A stretch of DNA of 40,953 bases, taken from contig JAKBMM010000025.1 in assembly GCA_021831565.1 (NCBI GenBank), positions 1 to 40,953 of the forward strand, in the 5' to 3' direction. Within the stretch, counting starts at the first letter, position 1, and each line of letters starts with the position of its first letter. The position numbers were made by a program, and so were the translations under genes. This document shows positions 17,470-25,933 of this stretch, one piece after another. Under the pieces are notes generated by a model. It did not search any database and was not told the DNA's origin. It saw only the letters and a program-made list of their open reading frames with translations. The stretch comes from Planctomycetota bacterium. GTDB lineage: Bacteria > Planctomycetota > Phycisphaerae > WQYP01.

Positions 17470-20214
17470 ATGGCTGCAATGAATCGAAGAACCTGGAACT
17501 TGACTATGGGTATGGCCGCGGCCGGTGTGCTCCCCGGCGGCCGGCGGCGGCGGGCGGAGAAACCACTTTCTTCGTTTGTCACAAACCTAACGATATATGT
17601 CAGTCCGCTTGGAAACGATGGTTGGAGCGGCGCCTTGCCCGCCGCCAATCCCGATCACTCCGACGGGCCGGTGGCCAGTATTCATCGGGCATTGGAGATT
17701 GCCCGCCAGCGACGGAGCGCCCGGATCAACCGTGCCCTGGGCGTGCATATCCTCCTCCGTGGAGGGATATACGAGCTTAAAAAATCCATCGTTTTCGAGC
17801 CGGAAGATTCCGGAACGGCCCAAACGCCTTTGGTTATCGCGGCCTACCCCGGTGAAAAGCCCATGATCTCCGGCGGAGTGACGGTGGGGAAATGGAAGGC
17901 GCGCCGCGATGGCTTATGGGAGGCTCCCGCCCCCGAAGCCATGAAGGCGCTGACCATCAATCAACTCTTTGTGCGAGGGCAACGCAAAGACCGCCCCCGG
18001 CTTCCCGAGAAAAACTGGTATTTCATGGCGGGCCTTGTGGAGCGGCAGGAATTGCGCAATCGCGCTTTCCTTTTTGAAAAAGGGCAGTTAAACCCGAACT
18101 GGTACGCTCTAAGAGACGTGGAGGTTGTTTCCTTTGAAAGCTGGACAACGGAGCGGCAGTGGCTGCAAACCGTTGACCCTGAAACTGATACGGCTTATCT
18201 CCAGAACCAAGGGCACGATTTTGGAACTTTTGAAATCCGGCAACGCTTTTATCTTGACAACGTACGCGAAGCCCTCCAACACCCGGGTCAATGGTATTTT
18301 GATCGGTCCCTGCAAAAAATCCTCTACCTGCCGGAATCCAATCAACAGATTGATAGATTCAATGCCGTGGTTCCCATCCTCAGACATCTGGTTGAGTTTC
18401 GGGGTAGTCCCGAGTCCCATGCCCATGTCGGGCATATCACTATCCAGGGAATCTGGTTTGAGTATACCGCTTGTGCGGTGTCCAGAGCCGCCCTGGCCAA
18501 CGATATTCAATCGGCAACGCGCGGCTGGGAAGCGGCAATTTTCGGGCATGGCGTCCAGGATGTGAAAATACTCGGATGCGCGATCGCGCATGGCGGTGAG
18601 CACGCGATCCGGTTTATGGGGGCCAGCCGCCGTGTGGTCGTTGCGCAATGTCACATGGAGGACATGGGCGGTGGCGGCGTGTATCTGGGTTTGGACTGCC
18701 CCATTGCGGAGTACTACCAGATGCCGCCAACTACCCGATTCACCGGAGAATGTGTAGTTGACAATAATTTTATCCACGATGGCGGTAAACTTTTTCCACA
18801 AGCATGCGGGGTCTGGGTTGGACATGCCGGCGACAATCAGATCCGTCACAATGTGATTACAAATTTATACTATACGGGCATTAACGTGGGCTGGAATTGG
18901 GCTACGACTCCCAGTCCGGCGGTGCGAAACATCGTGGAGTTCAATCGCGTCTATCACTTGGGCAACGGCGTACTTAGCGATGCCGGCGGCATTTATACTT
19001 TAGGTGTCTCACCGGGGACGGTGTTAAGAAACAACTGGTTGTCCAATCTGGTTCCGTATAACGCCCAGCGCATGTTCAATGGCGTGTATCTGGACGAAGG
19101 CAGCTCTCACATCCTGGTGGAGAATAACATTGTTCAAAAAGCCGACGGCATGGGTTTGCTGCTTAACTACGGAATAAAAAACACGGTGTTAAATAATGTT
19201 TTCGAGCAGACCGAAGGGATACTCATCGAACGGGATACGGATACCTACGGGAAACGTATACCGCTTAGTCTGCTCTTCGATCGCAACATTGTGGTGGTGA
19301 ATGGCCGCAACGTGCTGCCACCTTATAGCCAGGCGGGGTGGCGGTTCAACCACAACGTGTACTGGAGTTCCCGGGGAATCGCGCCGACGATCCATGGGGT
19401 TAGTTTCAAACAATGGCAGGCCACCGGTCAGGATATCCGCTCGATGGCGGCCTTTCCCGGTTTACACACAGTTCATGGCGCTATACGGGCGGAACCGGGA
19501 TCAGCCGCCAATCAGGTGGGATTCCGACCCATTGAAACCGGAAATATCGGTTTATACGGCCCCGCCGCGTGGCGGGCATTGCCCGGTACCCTCAGACCGT
19601 TACCCATGGCCGACCGAACACCCTGTCCCATGCCGACCGCCAAGCCGGTGCAGGCAACTTTTCAACGCGAGAAAGCAGGGGATTATCCTTACGGTGCGAT
19701 CACGTGGGGTAACGGCAATCGTGTCGCGGGGGCTACGGAGATCACGGGGCGGCAATCGCTTCGCTTAGGCCCTCATGCGGTAACGTACACGTACTACCAG
19801 CCGTGGTTGCGGGAGTCCAATCTTATCCTGAAGTTTTCAATTTTGCTTCCGCAACATATCGGGACAACTCTTCTCGTCGAGCTGCGCGATTGGCGTAGCA
19901 ATCCGTATATCACCGGACCGAGCATCAGATTTGGATCGGACGGAAGTGTTCGGGCCAATGGTGTTCCGGTCGTGCGAATGCCATTGGGTAAATGGGTGGA
20001 TGTTCGTGTTCATTATGACTACCGGAGGGAGACTTCGCGTCGGCACTACCGGATAAGTCTGAGCCTGGCGGGCCAAGAGTTGGCAGCCAGGCAAGTTCCA
20101 ATTCCCGGGTCCGCCGGGTTCGGTATCCTGACCTGGCTGGGGTTTATCAATCAGGGGAAGGTTGGGCAAGAGTGCTACGTGGGGTACATCGATTGCGGCC
20201 CGGAGAGTCGCTAG
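17470..20214 (+). CDS. Secreted right-handed beta-helix glycosidase, GH141-like
   Basis: A 914-residue protein. It begins with a twin-arginine-like signal (NRRTWNLTMGMAAAG). Residues about 35-120 contain the opening ISV-type strand IYVSPLGNDGWSG and GGIYELKKSIVFEPEDSGTAQTPLVIAAYPGEKPMISGG, typical of the GH141/polysaccharide-lyase-like beta-helix family. The middle (about 330-640) has regular NN.I...G coils with Asn ladders (VVDNNFIHDGG, IRHNVITNLYYTGINVG, LVENNIVQKADGMG). The C-terminal about 200 residues look like a lectin or beta-sandwich module. The founding GH141 enzyme is an alpha-L-fucosidase, which fits the GH29 gene next door. ATG 17470 is chosen because AAGGAAG lies about 10 nt upstream. 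Family assignment is by pattern only. Confidence 0.8.
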   Translation: MAAMNRRTWNLTMGMAAAGVLPGGRRRRAEKPLSSFVTNLTIYVSPLGNDGWSGALPAANPDHSDGPVASIHRALEIARQRRSARINRALGVHILLRGGIYELKKSIVFEPEDSGTAQTPLVIAAYPGEKPMISGGVTVGKWKARRDGLWEAPAPEAMKALTINQLFVRGQRKDRPRLPEKNWYFMAGLVERQELRNRAFLFEKGQLNPNWYALRDVEVVSFESWTTERQWLQTVDPETDTAYLQNQGHDFGTFEIRQRFYLDNVREALQHPGQWYFDRSLQKILYLPESNQQIDRFNAVVPILRHLVEFRGSPESHAHVGHITIQGIWFEYTACAVSRAALANDIQSATRGWEAAIFGHGVQDVKILGCAIAHGGEHAIRFMGASRRVVVAQCHMEDMGGGGVYLGLDCPIAEYYQMPPTTRFTGECVVDNNFIHDGGKLFPQACGVWVGHAGDNQIRHNVITNLYYTGINVGWNWATTPSPAVRNIVEFNRVYHLGNGVLSDAGGIYTLGVSPGTVLRNNWLSNLVPYNAQRMFNGVYLDEGSSHILVENNIVQKADGMGLLLNYGIKNTVLNNVFEQTEGILIERDTDTYGKRIPLSLLFDRNIVVVNGRNVLPPYSQAGWRFNHNVYWSSRGIAPTIHGVSFKQWQATGQDIRSMAAFPGLHTVHGAIRAEPGSAANQVGFRPIETGNIGLYGPAAWRALPGTLRPLPMADRTPCPMPTAKPVQATFQREKAGDYPYGAITWGNGNRVAGATEITGRQSLRLGPHAVTYTYYQPWLRESNLILKFSILLPQHIGTTLLVELRDWRSNPYITGPSIRFGSDGSVRANGVPVVRMPLGKWVDVRVHYDYRRETSRRHYRISLSLAGQELAARQVPIPGSAGFGILTWLGFINQGKVGQECYVGYIDCGPESR

Positions 20215-20262
20215 TTTTTTGTTATGGTAAATTCCGTTTCCAAGAGCATTGAGGAGTGACAC

Positions 20263-21591
20263 ATGGTACGATCGCGAAAAGGCCCGTTGCCGATACCCTG
20301 GTGGGAAGTCAAAAGAGAAATGCCGTCCGCCGCGGATAAATTGCATACCGCCGACATGGCCTGGTGGACCAAAGCGCGCTTTGGCATGTTCATTCACTGG
20401 GGGCTGTACGCGATTCCCGGGGGTGTTTGGAAGGGCAAACGTGTGCCCGGCGGGGGTGAATGGATTATGAATACGGCGCGAATCAGCGACAAGCGGTATG
20501 CCCAACTGGCGAAGCGTTTTAATCCGGTGGATTTTAACGCCGATCAGTGGGTGAAAATCGCAAAAGACGCCGGCATGAAATACCTCGTGATCACGACCAA
20601 GCATCATGACGGCTTTTGTATGTTCGATACCAAGGCCACCAACTACAACGTTGTGGCCGGCACCCCGTGGCATACCGATCCGATGGCGCTTTTATCCAAG
20701 GCTTGTCGGAAGCAGGGTATCCGGTTCGGCACCTATTATTCCATTATGGATTGGCACAGCCCGGACCAAGTTGGCGCCGAACCCGCCGTGCATAATTACA
20801 ACCCCGCGCACATGAAAAAGGGGCGAAACAGGAATTATTTGCGCTTTCTGAAACGGCAAATCAGCGAGTTGATCCGGCAATATCATACCAATCTAATATT
20901 TTTCGATGGAGAATGGATGCACGGATGGAATCGTGCGGAGGCGCGGGCGTTGTATTTCTATATCCGCCGGATGGCCCCCGCCGTGATTCTCAATGCGCGC
21001 ATCGGTTTTGGCTATGGCGATTATCTGACGCCGGAGCAGAATATTCCCCGCGGCGGTCTGCCGGGGTCATGGGAAACCAATATGACCCTCAACAATACCT
21101 GGGGATATGTATCGTGGGATCATGATTGGAAATCCTCGAACACGCTGATCCGTCACCTGATTCAGTGCGCCAGCGGGGGCGGCAATTTTCTTTTGAATGT
21201 CAGTCCCACCGAGCAAGGGATAATTCCCAAGCCGCAAGCAGATCGATTAATAGCGGTGGGTAAATGGCTCAAAGTCAACGGCCAGGCCATTTACGGATCT
21301 CATCGCTCCCCGTTCAAGGCCGCTTTGCCCTTTGGCTACGCCACGCAAAAGCCGGGCAAGGTCTTTTTGGAGATTATTCGCTGGCCCAAAAGTCGCACGC
21401 TGCTCGTGCCCATGACCAACCGGATCGCGCAAGCTTATCTGCTGGCCAATCCACGTATCAAACTGAAAACCACGTCCGAAAGCTCCGGCCAACGGGTCCA
21501 CCTGCCCGCCCAGGCGCCGGACCCGGCAGCCAGCGTGGTGGTGCTGAAAATCAACGGAGCGGTGAAATCAACGGAGGCGCAGGCTCCATAA
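20263..21591 (+). CDS. Alpha-L-fucosidase family protein (GH29)
   Basis: A 442-residue retaining glycosidase that removes terminal alpha-L-fucose or the related alpha-L-galactose. GH29 markers are ARFGMFIHWGLYAIPGGVW (His45), ITTKHHDGFCMF (His114, His115) and the nucleophile Asp215 in LIFFDGEW. SGGGNFLLNVSPTEQGIIP is a further family signature. The catalytic domain spans about 28-360 with a short C-terminal beta domain. Unusually, no signal peptide is visible, so it may act in the cytoplasm on imported oligosaccharides, unlike its Tat-like neighbour. GAGGAG lies 6 nt before the ATG. It is the last gene of the operon before the second AraC regulator. Confidence 0.94.
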   Translation: MVRSRKGPLPIPWWEVKREMPSAADKLHTADMAWWTKARFGMFIHWGLYAIPGGVWKGKRVPGGGEWIMNTARISDKRYAQLAKRFNPVDFNADQWVKIAKDAGMKYLVITTKHHDGFCMFDTKATNYNVVAGTPWHTDPMALLSKACRKQGIRFGTYYSIMDWHSPDQVGAEPAVHNYNPAHMKKGRNRNYLRFLKRQISELIRQYHTNLIFFDGEWMHGWNRAEARALYFYIRRMAPAVILNARIGFGYGDYLTPEQNIPRGGLPGSWETNMTLNNTWGYVSWDHDWKSSNTLIRHLIQCASGGGNFLLNVSPTEQGIIPKPQADRLIAVGKWLKVNGQAIYGSHRSPFKAALPFGYATQKPGKVFLEIIRWPKSRTLLVPMTNRIAQAYLLANPRIKLKTTSESSGQRVHLPAQAPDPAASVVVLKINGAVKSTEAQAP

Positions 21592-21606
21592 GCCGGTCGT
21601 TTTTTC
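21583..21606 (+). terminator. Weak terminator-like hairpin at the end of the GH29 gene
   Basis: GGCT-CCATA-AGCC forms a 4-bp stem around the stop codon, followed after a few bases by a run of T residues (to 21605). Short stem; low confidence. Confidence 0.28.
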
Positions 21607-21608
21607 AC

Positions 21609-21645
21609 GAGACACAATAGACAATAGACATGAGACTCAATAGAC
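21609..21645. promoter_or_regulatory. Candidate AraC operator: 14-bp direct repeat with 23-bp offset
   Basis: GAGACACAATAGAC (21609-21622) and GAGACTCAATAGAC (21632-21645) differ at one base and are offset by 23 bp, close to two helical turns. They lie in the 174-bp gap before the second AraC gene, 121 bp from its start, so they could be its autoregulatory site. A third partial copy (CAATAGAC) lies between them. A TTGAC-GAAA-GTCAA inverted repeat follows at 21724-21737. Confidence 0.5.
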
Positions 21646-21765
21646 CCTTGCCAGGTAGAACCGGAGAGTGTATGGGCATGCGTGGGATAAGCTACGGCCG
21701 GTTTGTGTCTTGGGAGTATACACTTGACGAAAGTCAACAGCCACGCGATTGTGGTGTGGGAATAG

Positions 21766-22725
21766 ATGAAAACCGCTGGTAGGCCATTCCTCCGGATGAT
21801 GGCAATTGAACGCCGCTCGCTGTTTGGCCCGCCGCGTCCGCGGCGGCGAATTCCATTGCCTTTGGAACGCATAGATCCCGTCATTCGCATCGCCCATCGA
21901 CTACACGGCCCCGTGCATATTCCCACGCGGATCATTTTCGATTACGAGCTGGTTCTCTTTTTGCAAGGCCAGGGAATTTTTCAAGTAGCGGGGCGGACGG
22001 AAAAAATTGAACCCGGCCGGTTATTTCTGATCGCGCCTTTCGTGCCGCATCGTTTGAACACCCGCGATGAAATTCCTTGCGAGCACATTGCGGTTCATTT
22101 CGATTTCGCTGCGCGGGTCGTGCCGGGAGGCGCGCGCATCGACCGGCGAAAGCCATATCAAATCGTGTTGGAGGGCGGACGGGTGATTCCCGATGTCAGC
22201 CGGCTTGCGGCGATGGACCCCCGGACGGAGAAGTTGGAGCGGCTGGTTCAAGCCTGGCGGCGGGAACCCGGCACGTCGGGTTTGGGGATGCTCGAATCGC
22301 GCTGCTTGCTGTTGCAGATTCTGATCCAAATGCTTTGCGACCCAAACGCACGGCGATCACCGGGCGCAGACCCGGTAATACGGGCCAAAATGCAACGGGC
22401 GCTGACGTACATGGATTTGCATCTGGCGGAAAAGCTCACGGTCGTCACGCTGGCCGAGTCGGCGGGTTTTTCCCGCTCCCATTTCAACCGCTTGTTTCGG
22501 CTGTGGACAGGCTATTCACCCATGGACTACCTGCTTCGCCGGCGGGTGGCCATGGCGAAGCAACTGTTGCTGAACATAGACCGCCCCATCAAACAAATCG
22601 CCCGCCAGTTGGGATTCACGGACGCATTCCACTTCTCACGCACATTTCGCAGTATCGATGGCCTGCCGCCGACGGAATATCGCAAAGCGGCGCTGGCCGG
22701 CCGGGACGAAGCCAAAATCAAGTGA
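21766..22725 (+). CDS. AraC family transcriptional regulator (right border of the sugar locus)
   Basis: A 319-residue regulator. The N-terminal half is a cupin-type sensor (about 45-120, with FDYELVLFLQGQGIFQVAG and PGRLFLIAPFVPHRL). The C-terminal 100 residues are the double helix-turn-helix: LTVVTLAESAGFSRSHFNRLF and IKQIARQLGFTDAFHFSRTFRSIDGLPPTEYRK. It follows the GH29 gene on the same strand after a gap with a candidate operator, so it may be co-regulated with, or control, the glycosidase genes. It is not a close copy of the other AraC gene at 13236. The ATG at 21766 has a GGGA stretch upstream; ATGs at 21796 and 21799 are alternatives. Confidence 0.92.
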   Translation: MKTAGRPFLRMMAIERRSLFGPPRPRRRIPLPLERIDPVIRIAHRLHGPVHIPTRIIFDYELVLFLQGQGIFQVAGRTEKIEPGRLFLIAPFVPHRLNTRDEIPCEHIAVHFDFAARVVPGGARIDRRKPYQIVLEGGRVIPDVSRLAAMDPRTEKLERLVQAWRREPGTSGLGMLESRCLLLQILIQMLCDPNARRSPGADPVIRAKMQRALTYMDLHLAEKLTVVTLAESAGFSRSHFNRLFRLWTGYSPMDYLLRRRVAMAKQLLLNIDRPIKQIARQLGFTDAFHFSRTFRSIDGLPPTEYRKAALAGRDEAKIK

Positions 22726-22834
22726 TAGGCGCTTTCTTGACCTTATCGGACCTGCCGGCAGATTTTCCTCTTATAATCGTCTTTACGAATATTTTAACGA
22801 TTTGTAAAAAATTTCACTCATTGTGAGCGTATTA

Positions 22835-22843
22835 TGGTATAAT
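22835..22843 (+). promoter_or_regulatory. Extended -10 promoter TGGTATAAT
   Basis: A perfect TATAAT (22838-22843) is preceded by TGn, giving an extended -10 element. No -35 at standard spacing is obvious. The small inverted repeat TCAC-TCATT-GTGA lies just upstream (22814-22826) and could be a regulator site. It would transcribe the long leader of the DUF2617-like gene. The same TGGTATAAT string occurs upstream of csrA. Confidence 0.55.
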
Positions 22844-22905
22844 GCTTTACGGCAGCTTGAAGATTTCGGTTGCCTTATGGCATGGTGTCAGGCTATGCCG
22901 CCAAT

Positions 22906-22939
22906 GCTCAGCATCGGGGAAATTTACCCATGCCTGAGC
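22906..22939 (+). other. Leader hairpin
   Basis: GCTCAG (22906-22911) pairs with CTGAGC (22934-22939), then CAT with ATG and GGG with CCC, with single-base bulges and an AU-rich loop. The stem has about 12 pairs and no T-run after it, so it is not a simple terminator. It may be a regulatory leader element. Confidence 0.4.
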
Positions 22940-23200
22940 CGCGGTTATTTGGTACGGAGAACGTTTTGGCGAGTGGTGTTTGATTACTCCAAGTGTGGGA
23001 ATGGAGCCGGTCTTGTGAAAAAAAGGTACAATGTTCCGCGCGACGCCACAACTGTAGAAAATCAAAGGAGATGCGCAAGTGGCCGCAGGATAGAAATCAG
23101 GCCGAATCCGGAAAAATTCAGTAAGCCGGCGGCGATTTTGAATCGTAAGAAGAGTATGAGACGTCAGGGATTGACCATTAATATGCCAGAAGGAGCCGTT

Positions 23201-23776
23201 GTGAAACAAAGTAAAGAATCAACGATGGGTGTTCATCACAAAAAACCACGAAGCGCCGGTCTTTCGGTGCTTATTTATGATCGCATTCTGCATCCTGAAC
23301 TTTTCGCCGCGGATGTGCGCCGCGCTCGCGTAATGGGCGATTTTGATGTAAACCTGTGGCTGCTGACCGGTGGCGGGCACATGGCGGCCATTTCCGGCGC
23401 CCATACGTTTCTGGAACTGACCTGTTTTCCCAACAAGGCCCTGCCCGAGCGCGGGCTGATAGAGAAACTGCCGTGCAAAGGCGATAAGCAGTTCGATCTG
23501 GCGCTGGGCGACGATTATTATTATTACCTGGCTCTGAACGAGGAGCACGTCACCGAGGCGTTGTTTGAAAACTCAGTGACGGAAATGCTTCGCCTGGCTC
23601 AAGAGCAGGACGGGCTGGTTGCACACCGCAAGAATGATCTTGGTCGGACGGAGTATCTTAGCGTGCTCGTGACGCAGTTGCATCGGCGCGCGATCCATAT
23701 TGAAGGATTTCACCTGCTCGGCGAGGTGCGGGCGTTGATTCGCACGCAATCGATCTTGGAACCGATACGACGCTGA
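23201..23776 (+). CDS. DUF2617-like protein of unknown function
   Basis: A 191-residue protein. LSVLIYDRILHPELF near the N-terminus, LPERGLIEKLPCKGD in the middle and a C-terminal IHIEGFHLLGEVRALIRTQSILE resemble the DUF2617 family seen in planctomycetes (HPELF..., and FHTFPDE...KTQSLFE at the end). No catalytic motif or signal peptide is visible, and the function is unknown. The GTG at 23201 is chosen because AAGGAG stands 5 nt upstream (23190-23195). Longer in-frame starts exist but give a poorly protein-like N-terminus. The gene stands alone on the plus strand between the AraC gene and the convergent GT87 gene. Confidence 0.75.
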   Translation: MKQSKESTMGVHHKKPRSAGLSVLIYDRILHPELFAADVRRARVMGDFDVNLWLLTGGGHMAAISGAHTFLELTCFPNKALPERGLIEKLPCKGDKQFDLALGDDYYYYLALNEEHVTEALFENSVTEMLRLAQEQDGLVAHRKNDLGRTEYLSVLVTQLHRRAIHIEGFHLLGEVRALIRTQSILEPIRR

Positions 23777-23859
23777 TCTTCACGATCCGTATTCAATTCT
23801 CGGGAATTTGCGCCTGCCGCCAAAAGAAAAGGGCGTAAAGTTCAGAGGTAAACTTTCCT

Positions 23860-25248
23860 TCACGAACGCGCCGGGCTTTGGACTTTCTGTCCAGGAGGCG
23901 CAACCTGCGGCAACGGCTGGGGTACGGATTGACCGGGGGCAATAGCTGCGGCCTGGGAATAGCCGGTGGTCATGATCGCCAGCACCAGCAAAATGCCCGC
24001 AAATAATGCGGGATCAATGGTCCGCCCCCAGTTGCCGGCATGCGAACCAAAAATCTTGATCACGTCAGAGGTCATCGCCATCAGAAACGCGGCCGCCGCC
24101 AGCGCCGCCAGCGCCCGCCGTGCGGCCGCCCTGGGCGAGAATTGGTCGGTGGCGATCATGGCCGCCGCCATGAGCGCGAAAATCAGCGTCACGTAGTGCG
24201 GAACCCAGCACCATTCCTCAGCCCAGAGCATAAATGCGGCGATCGCACCGATTTCCAGCACGTAACGCCGACAACGCAACGTCGGCAGTCGGCGGCGCAT
24301 CCAGAAGAGTCCGGCCAGTCCGATCCCCACCAGCACCAACCGAATAATCAGACGAGATGTGGGCACGGACAAATTCAACACATTTACGTAATAGGATCTG
24401 GTCACGCCGTGGTGGTGAGTATGAAACGCCGGTACGTGGGAAAGCAGTCGCAGCAGGAAACTGGGAATGGATTCTCCTGTCGGAACTTGCACCGCGCCGT
24501 GCATCACATAGGGCAGGATCATGATGTGAAAATACTGCTGGTTCCACAGAAACGATTGCCGCCAACCAACGAACAGGCTTAATGGCAAATAAAGCCAGAA
24601 AACAACTCCGATGGCCAGAGCCGCCGCTGCGCGCCAACGTCTTCGCCAGAGCAAATAGATCAGAAAGATAATCGGGGTAACCTTGATACACGTCGCCAGG
24701 GCGATCAGACCGCCCGCCAGAAGGTCTCCCCAGGCTGTTTCCGACTGCGCCAAATACAACCCGGCCGCCAGCGGCGCCAGCATCAGCAGATTTACCTGCC
24801 CCTCCTGCATGTCGCCGATTACCGGCCACAACCATGCCAGAAGGACAAGCAACAGCGGCAACGCTCCCACACGCCCTCCCGCCCGCCGCACGATTCCCAG
24901 GCTGCAATAGAAAATAACCGCCAGCAGCAGCGGTTTGAAAAGCACCCACACAAACTGGGCGTTGGGAAAAGAAAGGAGCGAAAAGGGAGAAAACAAAAGA
25001 ATCGTCAGCGGCGGCATCGGCCACAGGTCGTTGCGCATCGCCAGATGCGAATGGAGAAATCCCGGCAGCATTCGCAGCCAGCGGTTGAAGTCGTTGATGT
25101 CCAAGGGGCGCGCGGTGGCGAGATCGTGAATCTGACGATTGCGCGCCTGGATCGCCAGGATCAGTGTGAGCACCGTCACAACGGCCCATATTCCCACCGT
25201 CCACCAACGCCGGACTTTGGGGGAATCCTCGGAATTGCCAGACAACAA
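23860..25248 (-). CDS. GT87-type polyprenol-phosphate-dependent membrane glycosyltransferase
   Basis: A 462-residue integral membrane protein with about ten hydrophobic helices. It matches the DUF2029/GT87 pattern: a lumenal/periplasmic loop with DINDFNRWL, then GQVNLLMLAPLAAGLYLAQ and LIALATCIKVTPIIFLIYLLWRRRWRA. GT-C fold enzymes of this family transfer mannose or another sugar from a polyprenyl phosphate carrier to envelope glycans. The C-terminal 30 residues are Pro/Gln/Ala-rich and probably cytoplasmic or disordered. It lies 119 bp after the HYExAFE gene on the same strand. The acceptor cannot be specified. Confidence 0.82.
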   Translation of the reverse strand: MLSGNSEDSPKVRRWWTVGIWAVVTVLTLILAIQARNRQIHDLATARPLDINDFNRWLRMLPGFLHSHLAMRNDLWPMPPLTILLFSPFSLLSFPNAQFVWVLFKPLLLAVIFYCSLGIVRRAGGRVGALPLLLVLLAWLWPVIGDMQEGQVNLLMLAPLAAGLYLAQSETAWGDLLAGGLIALATCIKVTPIIFLIYLLWRRRWRAAAALAIGVVFWLYLPLSLFVGWRQSFLWNQQYFHIMILPYVMHGAVQVPTGESIPSFLLRLLSHVPAFHTHHHGVTRSYYVNVLNLSVPTSRLIIRLVLVGIGLAGLFWMRRRLPTLRCRRYVLEIGAIAAFMLWAEEWCWVPHYVTLIFALMAAAMIATDQFSPRAAARRALAALAAAAFLMAMTSDVIKIFGSHAGNWGRTIDPALFAGILLVLAIMTTGYSQAAAIAPGQSVPQPLPQVAPPGQKVQSPARS

Positions 25249-25367
25249 CGTTCTGAACCTTACGTTAAAGGAAAAACCGGTCCCGCGCTCGGCGCGCCGG
25301 GCGTAACCGGCGAGGCGTGGATACGGGTTATTTTATTCGCCCCGGGACTCCCATGCCAAGCCGGAGT

Positions 25368-25883
25368 CTACAAGCACTCATCAAACGGTCTGGCTAAACG
25401 GCGAAAATCAACGGTGGGCAGATGGACCGTGCCCCAGGATTCCGAGCGTGCTCGCATGTGCGCGCGGTAATCGCCGACGCCGATGGCCAACATACCGTAC
25501 CAGCGTTCCTGAAACTGAAAGAGTTCCTTGAAGGGCGATTGATCCGGCGAACCTGGCCAGTGGTATATGAACAGAAACATGGCGGTAAAGCCTCCGCCGA
25601 AAATTTCCTGCCATTGCCGCAGATCGTCGATGTCTTCCCGAGTGGCCCAGTTGGGCAGCGTGGCGTTGGAGCCTGCGGCCTTGCCGCAACTCCGGCCCTT
25701 CACATCCACCAGCAGGTTGGCGCCTTGCGGCCGGTAGACGACAAAATCAAAACTTTTGAGTTTAGCCCCGGCGAAAAGCGCCTTTTTCGCCTCGTCCACG
25801 GCGATGTAGGGCAGGCCCTTGCGGCGCAGATAATCCTCGAACGCGGCCTCGTAATGGCTGGTTCGCTTGGAGCGTGGTCCCAT
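25368..25883 (-). CDS. HYExAFE family protein, nuclease-fold-like
   Basis: A 171-residue protein. It carries the family-naming motif HYEAAFEDYLR (10-20), a pattern I associate with planctomycetes. The next 60 residues look like a PD-(D/E)xK nuclease core: Glu16, then Asp46 in KSFDFVVYR and Asp60-x-Lys62 in LLVDVKGRS. The second half is rich in aromatic residues (FGGGFTAMFLFIYHWPGS, FQFQERWYGMLAIGVGDYR). Activity has not been shown to my knowledge; a nuclease or DNA-related role is inference from the motif. It lies 50 bp after a TlpA-like gene. Confidence 0.85.
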   Translation of the reverse strand: MGPRSKRTSHYEAAFEDYLRRKGLPYIAVDEAKKALFAGAKLKSFDFVVYRPQGANLLVDVKGRSCGKAAGSNATLPNWATREDIDDLRQWQEIFGGGFTAMFLFIYHWPGSPDQSPFKELFQFQERWYGMLAIGVGDYRAHMRARSESWGTVHLPTVDFRRLARPFDECL

Positions 25884-25933
25884 GTTCCCCCATCTTTTCC
25901 GTTAAGGCCTCTACTCGACGAACACCAGAGTCG

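Larger units (their letters stand above)
22726..23200 (+). other. 475-bp gap with an AT-rich promoter and a structured leader
   Basis: The first 110 bp are AT-rich and end in an extended -10 promoter (22835-22843). The remaining about 350 nt would be a long 5' leader of the gene at 23201. It holds at least one convincing hairpin (22906-22939) and a smaller GGCAT/ATGCC pairing (22879-22899). An open frame runs through most of it, but its translation looks unlike a protein and no known riboswitch class was recognised. Confidence 0.45.

Noticed and set aside
22823-23200. Upstream coding extension of the DUF2617-like gene
   Set aside because: The translation is not protein-like and the ribosome site sits at 23190-23195 before GTG 23201.
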